64,000 nucleotides of DNA from Colwellia demingiae (GTDB taxonomy: Bacteria; Pseudomonadota; Gammaproteobacteria; Enterobacterales; Alteromonadaceae): positions 62,001-126,000 of the forward strand of contig NZ_VOLT01000012.1 of the NCBI RefSeq assembly GCF_007954275.1. Direction: 5' to 3'. Position 1 is the first letter of the stretch. Each line of letters begins with the position of its first letter. The translations under genes and the position numbers were made by a program. Below, piece after piece: positions 45,057 through 52,861 of the stretch. The notes under the pieces were generated by a model. The model saw only the letters and a list, made by a program, of their open reading frames with translations. It had not been told where the DNA came from and ran no database searches.

Positions 45057-45092
45057 TTAAATATTGATTTAAATATTGATTTAAATATAGTT
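45057..45092. repeat. 12-bp tandem repeat
   Basis: TTAAATATTGAT occurs twice head to tail, then a third time as TTAAATATAGTT. It sits in the 316-bp gap between the two LysR genes, after the terminator of the first. Confidence 0.7.
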
Positions 45093-45225
45093 AATACTCA
45101 AAAAACAGAACACTTAAAGCTCATTCTCTGTCGCTTATTTTACTCTTTAAATCGACCTACAAACTACTAATCAAAAAACGTGTGCCCATTAAGTTATGTG
45201 TTGAATAACTAACTACTTTGATAGA

Positions 45226-45242
45226 TATGCGCAATACGCATA
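45226..45242. promoter_or_regulatory. Palindromic operator before the second LysR gene
   Basis: TATGCG-CAATA-CGCATA is a perfect 6+5+6 palindrome 53 bp before the start of the second LysR gene. It contains a T-N11-A core and is GC-richer than its surroundings, so autoregulation through this site is likely. Confidence 0.6.
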
Positions 45243-45295
45243 ATTTATATAGTGATGTATACTCCAATCATCACAGGGTAATGAGTAGGTAAAAG

Positions 45296-46225
45296 ATGGC
45301 TTTATTAGAGCAGAAGTTAGCACGAGTTGACCTTAACTTATTAGTATCACTTAGTGTGTTATTAAAAGAAAAAAATGTCAGTCGAGCTGCTGAGCGTCTT
45401 TATTTATCACAATCTGCCATGAGCAGAACCTTACAACGCTTGAGAGATCTTTTCGATGACCCTCTCTTTCATCGCACAGCATCAGGTATAGTGCCAACAG
45501 AAAAAGCGCATAGCATTGAGGCTTTATTGCCTGACTTATTGCAAAAACTTGAATCAATTCTGCATGATGATGATTTTTCACCTCAGACTTGTGATAAAAA
45601 TTTCTCTATCTCGCTACCATCGCTGACAAGTCATGCTATTTTTTTACCCTTAGTACAGGCTATAAATAATGAGGCACCCGGGGTGCAATTATCTGAATAC
45701 TCGGCAAAGATGAGCTCAAATAAATCACTTGAATCAGGTTTTCTAGATTTCGCTATTCATGTTGAAAAACCAACCGATACCGCCTTTATCGCGACTTCTT
45801 TAGGAAAGTTATCATTATCGATTTTCGCGAGAAAGACTCATCCTCTCTCGGCACAACATAAAGTTGAACTAGCTGACTGCCTAACTTACCGTTTTCTTGA
45901 ATTAAATGTAAATGAAGACTCTGGCGCTATTTTTACCAATCCTATTGATAGTATTCTACTCAAGCAGGGCTTCAAACGTGATATACAATTAAAAACGAGT
46001 CAATTGAGTATTCTGGTTGAGTTATTAAAATCATCAGACACCTTACTTATAGCACCCAGTTTCTTTATACATTCTTCCACATATAAAGAAGAGCTGGTCA
46101 GTGTTTATCAGTTTGAACAGACTGAGAGTAATATGGTGGAGTTATTTCTACTACAGCATCAGCGCACGGTAAATAGTACTGCACATCAATGGCTAAGAGA
46201 TAAAGTATTACAGCATGCTTTATAA
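45296..46225 (+). CDS. LysR family regulator
   Basis: A 309-residue LysR protein of the NodD/LeuO-like group: DLNLLVSLSVLLKEKNVSRAAERL followed by SQSAMSRTLQRLRDLFDDPLFHR (shown in pieces of the helix-turn-helix). AGG is 6 bp before the ATG. Downstream, 107 bp away in the same direction, is an Omp85-type barrel gene, a possible target. The effector is unknown. Confidence 0.88.
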   Translation: MALLEQKLARVDLNLLVSLSVLLKEKNVSRAAERLYLSQSAMSRTLQRLRDLFDDPLFHRTASGIVPTEKAHSIEALLPDLLQKLESILHDDDFSPQTCDKNFSISLPSLTSHAIFLPLVQAINNEAPGVQLSEYSAKMSSNKSLESGFLDFAIHVEKPTDTAFIATSLGKLSLSIFARKTHPLSAQHKVELADCLTYRFLELNVNEDSGAIFTNPIDSILLKQGFKRDIQLKTSQLSILVELLKSSDTLLIAPSFFIHSSTYKEELVSVYQFEQTESNMVELFLLQHQRTVNSTAHQWLRDKVLQHAL

Positions 46226-46332
46226 TTCATCCCTTGCTAATCATTAGCTTCTAGTAGAATATTGCTGTAATAATAAGCGTATAGCCCTACTTCAAAGTTA
46301 GGATTTTCGCTAATACTTTCAAAGAGTAGCTC

Positions 46333-47520
46333 ATGACCCTTTTAAAAAAAATCGTCGCGCTTATTTTGCTCCCCTTGTTATCATCCAGTGCTTTTGCAGC
46401 TTCAGGAATTTTTACCGATAAACTCGATGGCAATCTTGATGCTTCACGTTATCTTTCAGAAAATGCTTATGGTTTTTTACCTGTACCTATCATCATTACT
46501 GACCCTGCTGTAGATGGGGGCTTAGGCATGATGGGTTTGTTTTTTCATGAGTCAGAAGAAGAACAAGCCGCTCGATTAAAAACAATGCAGGATGAAAGTA
46601 ATGATAAAGCATCACACAGCTTAATGCCGCCAAGCATTTCTGCCGCTTTTGGTGCCTATACAGGTAACGACTCTTATTTTATTGGAGGTGGTCATCTTGG
46701 TTTTTTCAATAAAGGCAGCATTCGCTATATGGGCGGCGGTGGTTATGGCGATATAAACCTAAACTTCTACGGCTTTGGTGATCTAGCCTTACCTAGCCCC
46801 TTAAAAATCAATACACAAGCGACTGCAATAATGCAAACGCTAAAGTTTAAGCTGGGTGATAGTGCTTTTTATTTTGGTCCTATGCATCGATACGTTGATG
46901 CGCAGGTTAGCATAGTCAACTCTGGTAATATTATGAGTAAAATCCCAAGTGATTTACGACCGGCACTTTCTACTAACATAGTCACTTCTGGTGCAGGACT
47001 AACATTGGAATACGACTCAAGAGATAATTTCTTTTCACCAACTGACGGGCTAAAGTATGAGCTTAATTACCTTTGGTTCGATGATGTTATAGGCTCGGAT
47101 GTTGATTACACCTTAACTGAATTAACTGCACTAAATTACTTCAAGATCACTGATCATTGGCGTACGGCAATTAGAGTTGAAGCTAATTATGTCGACTCTG
47201 AGCAAATTTTACCTCCTTATGCGACTCCCTATATTTCGATGCGTGGTATTCCAGCAGCTAGGTACCAAGGGCAATCAGTTGCCTTATCAGAACTTGAAGT
47301 GGCATATAGAATCAATTTACGTTGGGAGCTGAGTGCATTTGCCGGTATAGGAAAAGCCAGCGATAGTTTTTCTGATTTTTCAGACAGCGACAGTCGTGTT
47401 AGTAAAGGAGCGGGATTTCGCTACCTAATTGCTAGGCGTTACGATTTTAATATGGGTATAGATATTGCCAAAGGCCCTGAGGATACGGTGTTTTACATCC
47501 AAGCTGGCTCTGCTTGGTAA
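46333..47520 (+). CDS. BamA/TamA (Omp85) family outer-membrane barrel protein
   Basis: A signal peptide (about residues 1-22, ending AFAA) is followed by a 16-strand-type barrel like the C-terminal half of BamA, without POTRA domains. The Omp85 features GLTLEYDSRDNFFSPTDGLKYELNY and the conserved MRGIPAARYQGQ (the VRGF/Y-like loop) are visible. The last residue is Trp, close to the usual C-terminal aromatic signal. At 395 residues it belongs to the short barrel-only group whose function is unknown. Confidence 0.82.
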   Translation: MTLLKKIVALILLPLLSSSAFAASGIFTDKLDGNLDASRYLSENAYGFLPVPIIITDPAVDGGLGMMGLFFHESEEEQAARLKTMQDESNDKASHSLMPPSISAAFGAYTGNDSYFIGGGHLGFFNKGSIRYMGGGGYGDINLNFYGFGDLALPSPLKINTQATAIMQTLKFKLGDSAFYFGPMHRYVDAQVSIVNSGNIMSKIPSDLRPALSTNIVTSGAGLTLEYDSRDNFFSPTDGLKYELNYLWFDDVIGSDVDYTLTELTALNYFKITDHWRTAIRVEANYVDSEQILPPYATPYISMRGIPAARYQGQSVALSELEVAYRINLRWELSAFAGIGKASDSFSDFSDSDSRVSKGAGFRYLIARRYDFNMGIDIAKGPEDTVFYIQAGSAW

Positions 47521-47584
47521 ATTACTGATTAAAACAAACAATAACAACATTGTCCATACGCGCTATTTTGCAATATACGCAGAT

Positions 47585-47624
47585 AAAAAAATACCGCAGT
47601 CTCAATGAGAATGCGGTATTTTGT
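47585..47624 (-). terminator. Rho-independent terminator of the rpsF-priB-rpsR-rplI operon
   Basis: On the minus strand AATACCGCA pairs with TGCGGTATT around a 13-base loop and is followed by TTTTTATC. It lies 45 bp past the rplI stop. Confidence 0.88.
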
Positions 47625-47667
47625 TTTATAATCTGAGCATTAACCTAAGTAAATGCTCAGTTATAAA

Positions 47668-48120
47668 TTATGCTTCAGCGATAACTACAACTTTGATGCT
47701 AGTATCAACATCGTGATGTAAGTGAATAGCGATTTCGAATTCACCTGTTTCGCGGATAGCACCTAATGGTAAACGTACTTCAGCTTTCGTTACTTCAACG
47801 CCAGCTTCAGTGATCGCATCAGCGATATCACGAGTACCAATAGAGCCAAATAATTTACCTTCGTCACCAGATTTTGATGCGATAGTAACTTCAGCTAGTT
47901 CAACAATTTTAGCTGCACGAGCTTCAGCTGTTGCTAATACTTCAGCTAATTTAGCTTCGATGTCAGCACGACGAGCTTCAAAGTGCTCAACGTTAGCTTC
48001 TGATGCAAATACTGCTTTACCTTGTGGTAATAAGTAGTTACGTGCATAACCTGATTTAACAGATACCTTGTCACCAAGGCCGCCTAATTTGGCGATTTTA
48101 TCAAGAAGTATTACTTCCAT
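47668..48120 (-). CDS. rplI: 50S ribosomal protein L9
   Basis: 150 residues, normal for L9. The N-terminal RNA-binding domain [19 protein letters not shown] and [12 protein letters not shown] are intact, joined by a long helix to the C-terminal domain with [12 protein letters not shown]. Last gene of the rpsF-priB-rpsR-rplI operon. Confidence 0.99.
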   Translation of the reverse strand: MEVILLDKIAKLGGLGDKVSVKSGYARNYLLPQGKAVFASEANVEHFEARRADIEAKLAEVLATAEARAAKIVELAEVTIASKSGDEGKLFGSIGTRDIADAITEAGVEVTKAEVRLPLGAIRETGEFEIAIHLHHDVDTSIKVVVIAEA

Positions 48121-48137
48121 TTTAAACCCCTATTAGC

Positions 48138-48365
48138 TTACTTATGTAAGTCGGTGTATGGTAACAATGACAAGTAACGAGCGCGTTTAATCGCACGAGT
48201 TAATTGACGTTGATATTTAGCAGCAGTACCAGTGATACGGCTAGGAACAATTTTACCACTTTCAGTGATATAATTTTTTAAAGTTGCAATATCTTTATAA
48301 TCGATAGATGTTGCGCCTTCCGCTGTGAAGCGGCAAAACTTACGACGTCTAAAAAAACGAGACAT
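48138..48365 (-). CDS. rpsR: 30S ribosomal protein S18
   Basis: 75 residues. [17 protein letters not shown] and [20 protein letters not shown] are typical of S18. GGAG lies 6 bp before this ATG; a frame four codons longer includes the ribosome site and is not real. The protein pairs with S6 on the 30S subunit. Confidence 0.98.
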   Translation of the reverse strand: MSRFFRRRKFCRFTAEGATSIDYKDIATLKNYITESGKIVPSRITGTAAKYQRQLTRAIKRARYLSLLPYTDLHK

Positions 48366-48418
48366 GGAGTTCTCCAATATGGTTTTATTTAGTTAACTAT
48401 TTTGTTAGTAAATAAAGC

Positions 48419-48733
48419 CTAATTAATCATTTCAATTTGCTGAGCATGTAATGCTAAAAGCGGGTTACCGTTTCTAGATTCGTGGCGATTTATAAAACCG
48501 GTCACTTTTATTACATTCCCTGCAATTAATTCACGAGTTAAGTGTGATAAATCACCTGTAGCAACTACTTGTATTCGGACAAATGCTTGTCGATTCATAC
48601 CAGCTTCATTTTGTATAGACTTATGGTCTATTGAAAACTGACTATGACTAATACCTGCAGGGCTGGTTGACTGTTTGGGGGTTCTCACCACCTCACCGAT
48701 CAACACTAGGCAATTCTCTTGCGAGACAATCAC
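48419..48733 (-). CDS. priB: Primosomal replication protein N (PriB)
   Basis: A 104-residue OB-fold single-strand DNA-binding protein used in restart of stalled replication forks. It aligns along its length with E. coli PriB (LVLIGEVVRTP, SPAGISHSQFSIDHKS, NEAGMNRQAFVRI, LHAQQIEMIN). The start is a GTG 7 bp after the rpsF stop; no ATG is available. Second gene of the ribosomal operon, as in E. coli. Confidence 0.95.
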   Translation of the reverse strand: MIVSQENCLVLIGEVVRTPKQSTSPAGISHSQFSIDHKSIQNEAGMNRQAFVRIQVVATGDLSHLTRELIAGNVIKVTGFINRHESRNGNPLLALHAQQIEMIN

Positions 48734-48740
48734 AGATTAC

Positions 48741-49172
48741 TTATTCTTCGCTAGCAGCTTCTTCAGATTTCTCTTCAACAGAGTCTTCTTTAGCTTCAAC
48801 TGGCGCAGCAGCAACATCTTTCTTAACTTCGCGGCGATCGTCACGACGCTCTTCTTTAGCAGCAGCCATTGGCGATGCTTCAGTTACCGCGTCTTTAGTA
48901 CGCATAATCATGTTACGAATAACAACATCGTTATAACGGAAAGCAGTTTCAAGCTCATCAATAACTACTTGTGGCGCTTCAATGTTCATAAGAACATAGT
49001 GTGCTTTATGTAGTTTGTTGATTGGGTATGCTAATTGACGACGGCCCCAGTCTTCTAGACGGTGGATTTTGCCTTCAGCAGCATTGATCAAGTCTGTGTA
49101 GCGCTGGATCATACCAGACACTTGTTCACTCTGATCAGGGTGAACCATAAATACGATTTCGTAATGACGCAT
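48741..49172 (-). CDS. rpsF: 30S ribosomal protein S6
   Basis: 143 residues. The body [18 protein letters not shown] to about residue 100 is canonical; the Glu-rich C-terminal tail ([13 protein letters not shown], then [11 protein letters not shown]) is the substrate of RimK-type glutamylation in relatives. GGAG is 6 bp before the ATG. It heads the operon and, with S18, probably represses it through the leader. Confidence 0.98.
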   Translation of the reverse strand: MRHYEIVFMVHPDQSEQVSGMIQRYTDLINAAEGKIHRLEDWGRRQLAYPINKLHKAHYVLMNIEAPQVVIDELETAFRYNDVVIRNMIMRTKDAVTEASPMAAAKEERRDDRREVKKDVAAAPVEAKEDSVEEKSEEAASEE

Positions 49173-49230
49173 TACGAGCTCCTTACGGTTGTAGTCTCAT
49201 AATCTGGCACAGCCAACACCAGTTGAGACA
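49173..49230 (-). promoter_or_regulatory. rpsF leader hairpin, candidate S6:S18 autoregulatory site
   Basis: Just before the rpsF ribosome site the minus strand folds GTCTCA with TGAGAC, enclosing a second stem CTGG/CCAG. A CCG lies between the hairpin and GGAG. In many bacteria S6:S18 binds an rpsF leader structure that carries a CCG; the match here is by position and general shape only. Confidence 0.4.
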
Positions 49231-49364
49231 AGGAACAAAAGTTCAGGCTGAATTAAGGAGGCGTATTGTAGGGAAAACAACCTGTAAAAGCAAGCAATAA
49301 CGACGTGATGTCTACATACATAGAGAACAGTAGGCTGTACTTACCTTTTGAACTAAAAGTACAG

Positions 49365-50720
49365 CTACTTTATTGATTCAATATTGACAATTTCTGAGCG
49401 ATTCAAGGTTATTTTAAAACGCTGTAAAGATTCTTCACCTTTACAGAAATGGCGTAAAATAAGATTGATTTGATAACGCTGCTCGACACCTTGGCTTGAA
49501 ATTTTTTGCCCTTCTAAACTGTATAGTCGACCCGCCCCTTTTTTCAAAAAACGGACAAAAGGTGTTAAATTGAAAAATGTTTGCTGCTGAATTTCATCGT
49601 AGCCAGGTAAGAATTCTTTGGCCATAACCTTATTGTCACAGCGAAAATGCAATAATTGTGCAGCTTGCTTATTTTGTTGCCTACGTTGCTGAAACAATGA
49701 ATTAACAGATTTAGGCAGGTCTTTATTACTTATGTACTCTAACCACAGAATTTGGCTCAAAATACGCTTTTTAGTCACACTATGAGTAAATAAGTTTTGC
49801 CATTTGGGTCGACCTTTTTGAATTTTACGCCATATAAGACTGGTTAAGTCTTCTTTAAAGGTTTCTCGTAAACCGTAAATAAGCCCCAAAAAAGCCACTA
49901 AAGCAACGGTTACTTCAGTAAAGTTAGTACGGGCATTAAGCACTAACAACATAACAAAAGCCATAATAACAGCAGTAACAACGCCACGCACAAAACGTTT
50001 TAAGTTAACATTTAAATATCGAGTTTTTCGCTGAAAGACCACGCCGTATTCTATTAACCTTTGTAATAACCGCATTTTGTTAGTAATACGGTTAGCATCA
50101 TCTAGGGTAACTTGTGAGTTATATTTATTTTCAATGCGATATTCATTTTCACTTCGACATAAACTTAAGAGTAGCTCTCTTTCAACCGTGAATTCTGAGC
50201 TTTTCGGGCCCCTTGACAGTAACTTTAAGAAAGATTGTTCTATATGCCAACTTAAATAGTTATCCGCATTTTCAAAAAAGGAATTTAGTTTATTATCTGA
50301 AGGCGTATAACGTCTTAGTTTTTTAGTCAGTGAGAGAGTTTGCTCTGCCAATTCAACCGCTGCGGGATAAAACTCTTCTGCCGCTTTTAACTTTAATGTT
50401 TGCTTGATATCAGCATCGAGTGCTTTTTTAACTTGATAGGAGTACAAATTAAGATTTAATCGATAATCACTTTGCTCACCTTTTTTTTGGCTGACAAAGC
50501 GACTTCTCACTAATGGCAGATGCAATTGATCCGCATAGTAAGCACTATGGTTTTTGATATTAGAATAGAAAAACTCTTCCTCATTAAGAGTACTAGGGTT
50601 AATACCCATTTCAACCGGCAGTGAGAAATACAGATCAATACGTTGATAATCTTGCGGTAATAACTGATGGCTAATCTTAAAGGACAAGTTTTCATCTTGG
50701 CTGAGTTTAGTTTTATTCAC
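49365..50720 (-). CDS. Uncharacterised 451-residue membrane protein
   Basis: I do not recognise the family. A long soluble N-terminal region (about 1-235) rich in charged helices is followed by two adjacent membrane segments (about 247-262 and 270-285, VVTAVIMAFVMLLVLNA and VALVAFLGLIYGL), then a basic C-terminal domain with KKRILSQILWLEYISNKDLPK. The start is GTG. The hairpin layout suggests an inner-membrane protein with both large domains in the cytoplasm. It is not in an obvious operon. Confidence 0.6.
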   Translation of the reverse strand: MNKTKLSQDENLSFKISHQLLPQDYQRIDLYFSLPVEMGINPSTLNEEEFFYSNIKNHSAYYADQLHLPLVRSRFVSQKKGEQSDYRLNLNLYSYQVKKALDADIKQTLKLKAAEEFYPAAVELAEQTLSLTKKLRRYTPSDNKLNSFFENADNYLSWHIEQSFLKLLSRGPKSSEFTVERELLLSLCRSENEYRIENKYNSQVTLDDANRITNKMRLLQRLIEYGVVFQRKTRYLNVNLKRFVRGVVTAVIMAFVMLLVLNARTNFTEVTVALVAFLGLIYGLRETFKEDLTSLIWRKIQKGRPKWQNLFTHSVTKKRILSQILWLEYISNKDLPKSVNSLFQQRRQQNKQAAQLLHFRCDNKVMAKEFLPGYDEIQQQTFFNLTPFVRFLKKGAGRLYSLEGQKISSQGVEQRYQINLILRHFCKGEESLQRFKITLNRSEIVNIESIK

Positions 50721-50808
50721 TCGTAAAAAAGATTCCTTATTTTATGATGGTTCATGGTTGAAAACCATAAGCTAAGCATAGCAAAAACAAGGACTTTTTG
50801 GCAGGTTT

Positions 50809-50851
50809 TTCAGGCCTTAATTTTAACATAACATTAAAGTTAAGGCCTGAA
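50809..50851 (-). terminator. Hairpin downstream of nagX
   Basis: TTCAGGCCTTAA and TTAAGGCCTGAA pair perfectly over 12 bp with a 19-base loop, 10 bp past the nagX stop. The bases beyond the stem on the minus strand are A-rich instead of T-rich, so it may terminate poorly or mainly stabilise the 3' end. Confidence 0.5.
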
Positions 50852-50860
50852 ACATTACTT

Positions 50861-51937
50861 TTATATTTTGATAAATATTTTTCGTTGATATAGCTTTAGC
50901 GAAACATACCAGAAAAGTGCTACGTGTGAAAAAGCAAAAATAAAGGAGGCTAATTTCGGTGTAAACACGCCACTAAGCTGTTTATATAACCAAGCGTACA
51001 TGGAAACATCTCCAACATTAATGTTTAAGTACATGGTTACTACTAAAAATGACAATACATAGACAAATAGTGGATTAGTACCATAAACCAGTAAAGGCTC
51101 TGCCAATTTAACTTGTTTCATTATGTCAATTAACCAAATGAAGGCGGCAAGTAATAGACAAGCAAAACCAGTGCTGTAAATGACATAAGATGGTGTCCAT
51201 AACGACTTATTAATAGGTAAGACTAAACCCCATAGCGCACCAAACCCTACGGCTAAGCCACCAATAAGCGTTAATTTGATAACACTACTTCTTTTATCTT
51301 CAATACTGGTTAAATAACGCGTTAATTCAAAACCCAGTAGCATATTTACTATTGCTGGAATAGTACTTAAAAGCCCCTCAGGCTCGAAAGCAACACCACG
51401 CATGGTATACATGTGATTAGCACCAAATACAGCTAAATCAAGCTGACGAATAACATTGCCCTCAATGGTTAAAGCCCCCTCTCCCACGCTAAGCAGTAAT
51501 GCCCAATAAGCTATTAAAATTACTGCTGACGCAATAAAAACACCTGTTCTATTAAGCGTTAGTACTAAACAAGCGGCCACAGTGTAAGCAATACCTATAC
51601 GTTGTAAAATGCCCATAATTCGCCAATCTTCAGCATTAACGGTAAATGGAATAACATTTAGCATAAAGCCAATAAAAAACATGATAAAACCACGTTTAAT
51701 TATTTTCCTAAATTGTTCAGGGCTAGCAGAGAAATTACTTTTCTTGAAAGAGAAAAACATGGCTGAGCCAATAATAAATAAGAAGAATGGGAACACTAAA
51801 TCGGTAGGCGTTGCGCCATCCCACTTTGCATGTAATAAAGGGGCATATACATGTGACCATGTTCCTGGCGTGTTTACTAAAATCATTAAAGCTATAGTAA
51901 TGCCTCTAAAAGCATCGAGCGCGAGATAACGAGTCAT
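50861..51937 (-). CDS. nagX: NagX-like inner-membrane protein (HGSNAT-like family)
   Basis: A 358-residue protein with about ten membrane segments. The N-terminus MTRYLALDAFRGITIALMIL and the block WDGATPTDLVFPFFLFIIG are the NagX/DUF5009 signature. In Alteromonadales NagX is linked to N-acetylglucosamine use and is thought to act on or transport chitin-derived sugars. No other nag gene is near; the perfect palindrome 33 bp upstream may tie it to a nag regulon elsewhere. Confidence 0.82.
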   Translation of the reverse strand: MTRYLALDAFRGITIALMILVNTPGTWSHVYAPLLHAKWDGATPTDLVFPFFLFIIGSAMFFSFKKSNFSASPEQFRKIIKRGFIMFFIGFMLNVIPFTVNAEDWRIMGILQRIGIAYTVAACLVLTLNRTGVFIASAVILIAYWALLLSVGEGALTIEGNVIRQLDLAVFGANHMYTMRGVAFEPEGLLSTIPAIVNMLLGFELTRYLTSIEDKRSSVIKLTLIGGLAVGFGALWGLVLPINKSLWTPSYVIYSTGFACLLLAAFIWLIDIMKQVKLAEPLLVYGTNPLFVYVLSFLVVTMYLNINVGDVSMYAWLYKQLSGVFTPKLASFIFAFSHVALFWYVSLKLYQRKIFIKI

Positions 51938-51969
51938 GTTAATTTCCTAGCAGAATTTGTAGTTAATCA

Positions 51970-51997
51970 TTGTAAAAGACAGCGCTGTCTTTTACAA
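51970..51997. promoter_or_regulatory. Perfect 28-bp palindrome upstream of nagX
   Basis: The half-site TTGTAAAAGACAGC is followed at once by its exact reverse complement. The central GACAGCGCTGTC is typical of LacI-family operators with a CG step in the middle. It lies 33 bp before the nagX start, where a repressor would block transcription. Confidence 0.7.
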
Positions 51998-52254
51998 GAA
52001 GACCTCATTTTAATGTGAGGTGGATAAATACTAAATTACTTATAAGCAGAAATGCATACCTGTTATCAATCATGTTTGAAAATGGTCTAGCATGACTTTG
52101 CAAGGCGACGACTATCGACGTATCTTACTCACCTATATAAGTTTCCTGATCAGCTAGAGCCATTGACTTAACTAAAAATACTTACGCGCTGATATATAGC
52201 TATGATACACTGCAAACTCATCCATTCTTAGACAAAACATAACCGAATAGCACC

Positions 52255-52695
52255 ATGACGGCAGAATCTTTATTACAACAAGCACAATTCGTTTGCAAAA
52301 AAAAAGGCGCTCGTTTTACTAAAGTAAGAGAGCAAGTTTTTTTATTATTAGCTAACCGTCAAGGAGCCGTTGGCGCTTATGATTTATTAGCTGAACTAAA
52401 AGAATTAGATGCTGCTGCTAAACCCGCTACTATTTACCGTGCTTTAGACTTTTTATCTAAACAGGGTTTTGTCCACAAAATAGAATCTATTAATGCTTTT
52501 ATTATGTGTCACCATTTCGGTGAGTGTGATCACCCTGTACAGCTATTAATTTGCGATGAGTGTGGTCATGTTGAAGAAATACAATCTAATAATTTTGATT
52601 TAGCATTACGCACAATGGCCGATGCTAATGGCTTCACTATCAGTCACCAAATAGTTGAAGCACACGGTCGCTGCAAAAACTGTAACACCGTTTAA
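52255..52695 (+). CDS. zur: Zinc uptake regulator Zur (Fur family)
   Basis: A 146-residue Fur-family repressor. The winged helix is KKKGARFTKVREQVFLLLA with PATIYRALDFLSKQGFVHK; structural zinc is bound by CDECG and CKNC. It lacks the Fur HHHxH pattern and instead reads MCHHFGECDH, which fits Zur. It senses zinc and represses uptake genes. Alone in its unit; no zinc transporter gene adjoins. Confidence 0.85.
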   Translation: MTAESLLQQAQFVCKKKGARFTKVREQVFLLLANRQGAVGAYDLLAELKELDAAAKPATIYRALDFLSKQGFVHKIESINAFIMCHHFGECDHPVQLLICDECGHVEEIQSNNFDLALRTMADANGFTISHQIVEAHGRCKNCNTV

Positions 52696-52753
52696 TTTCA
52701 CTTAAGCTAGCCTACCGTTAATCTCATTAATACTGCTTTCTATCGCAAATTTT

Positions 52754-52780
52754 CACCTTGCAAATAACAAGGTGTTTCTG
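52754..52780 (+). terminator. Terminator-like hairpin after zur
   Basis: CACCTTG and CAAGGTG pair perfectly around a 7-base loop and are followed by TTTCTG. It lies 58 bp after the zur stop and before the M1 peptidase gene. Confidence 0.55.
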
Positions 52781-52861
52781 ATTGTGGTATAAATCCACGA
52801 TCAGTATTAAATATTGTATACCTTCTATAAAAAACGTATTCCTCCTCTACCTTGGAAAATT

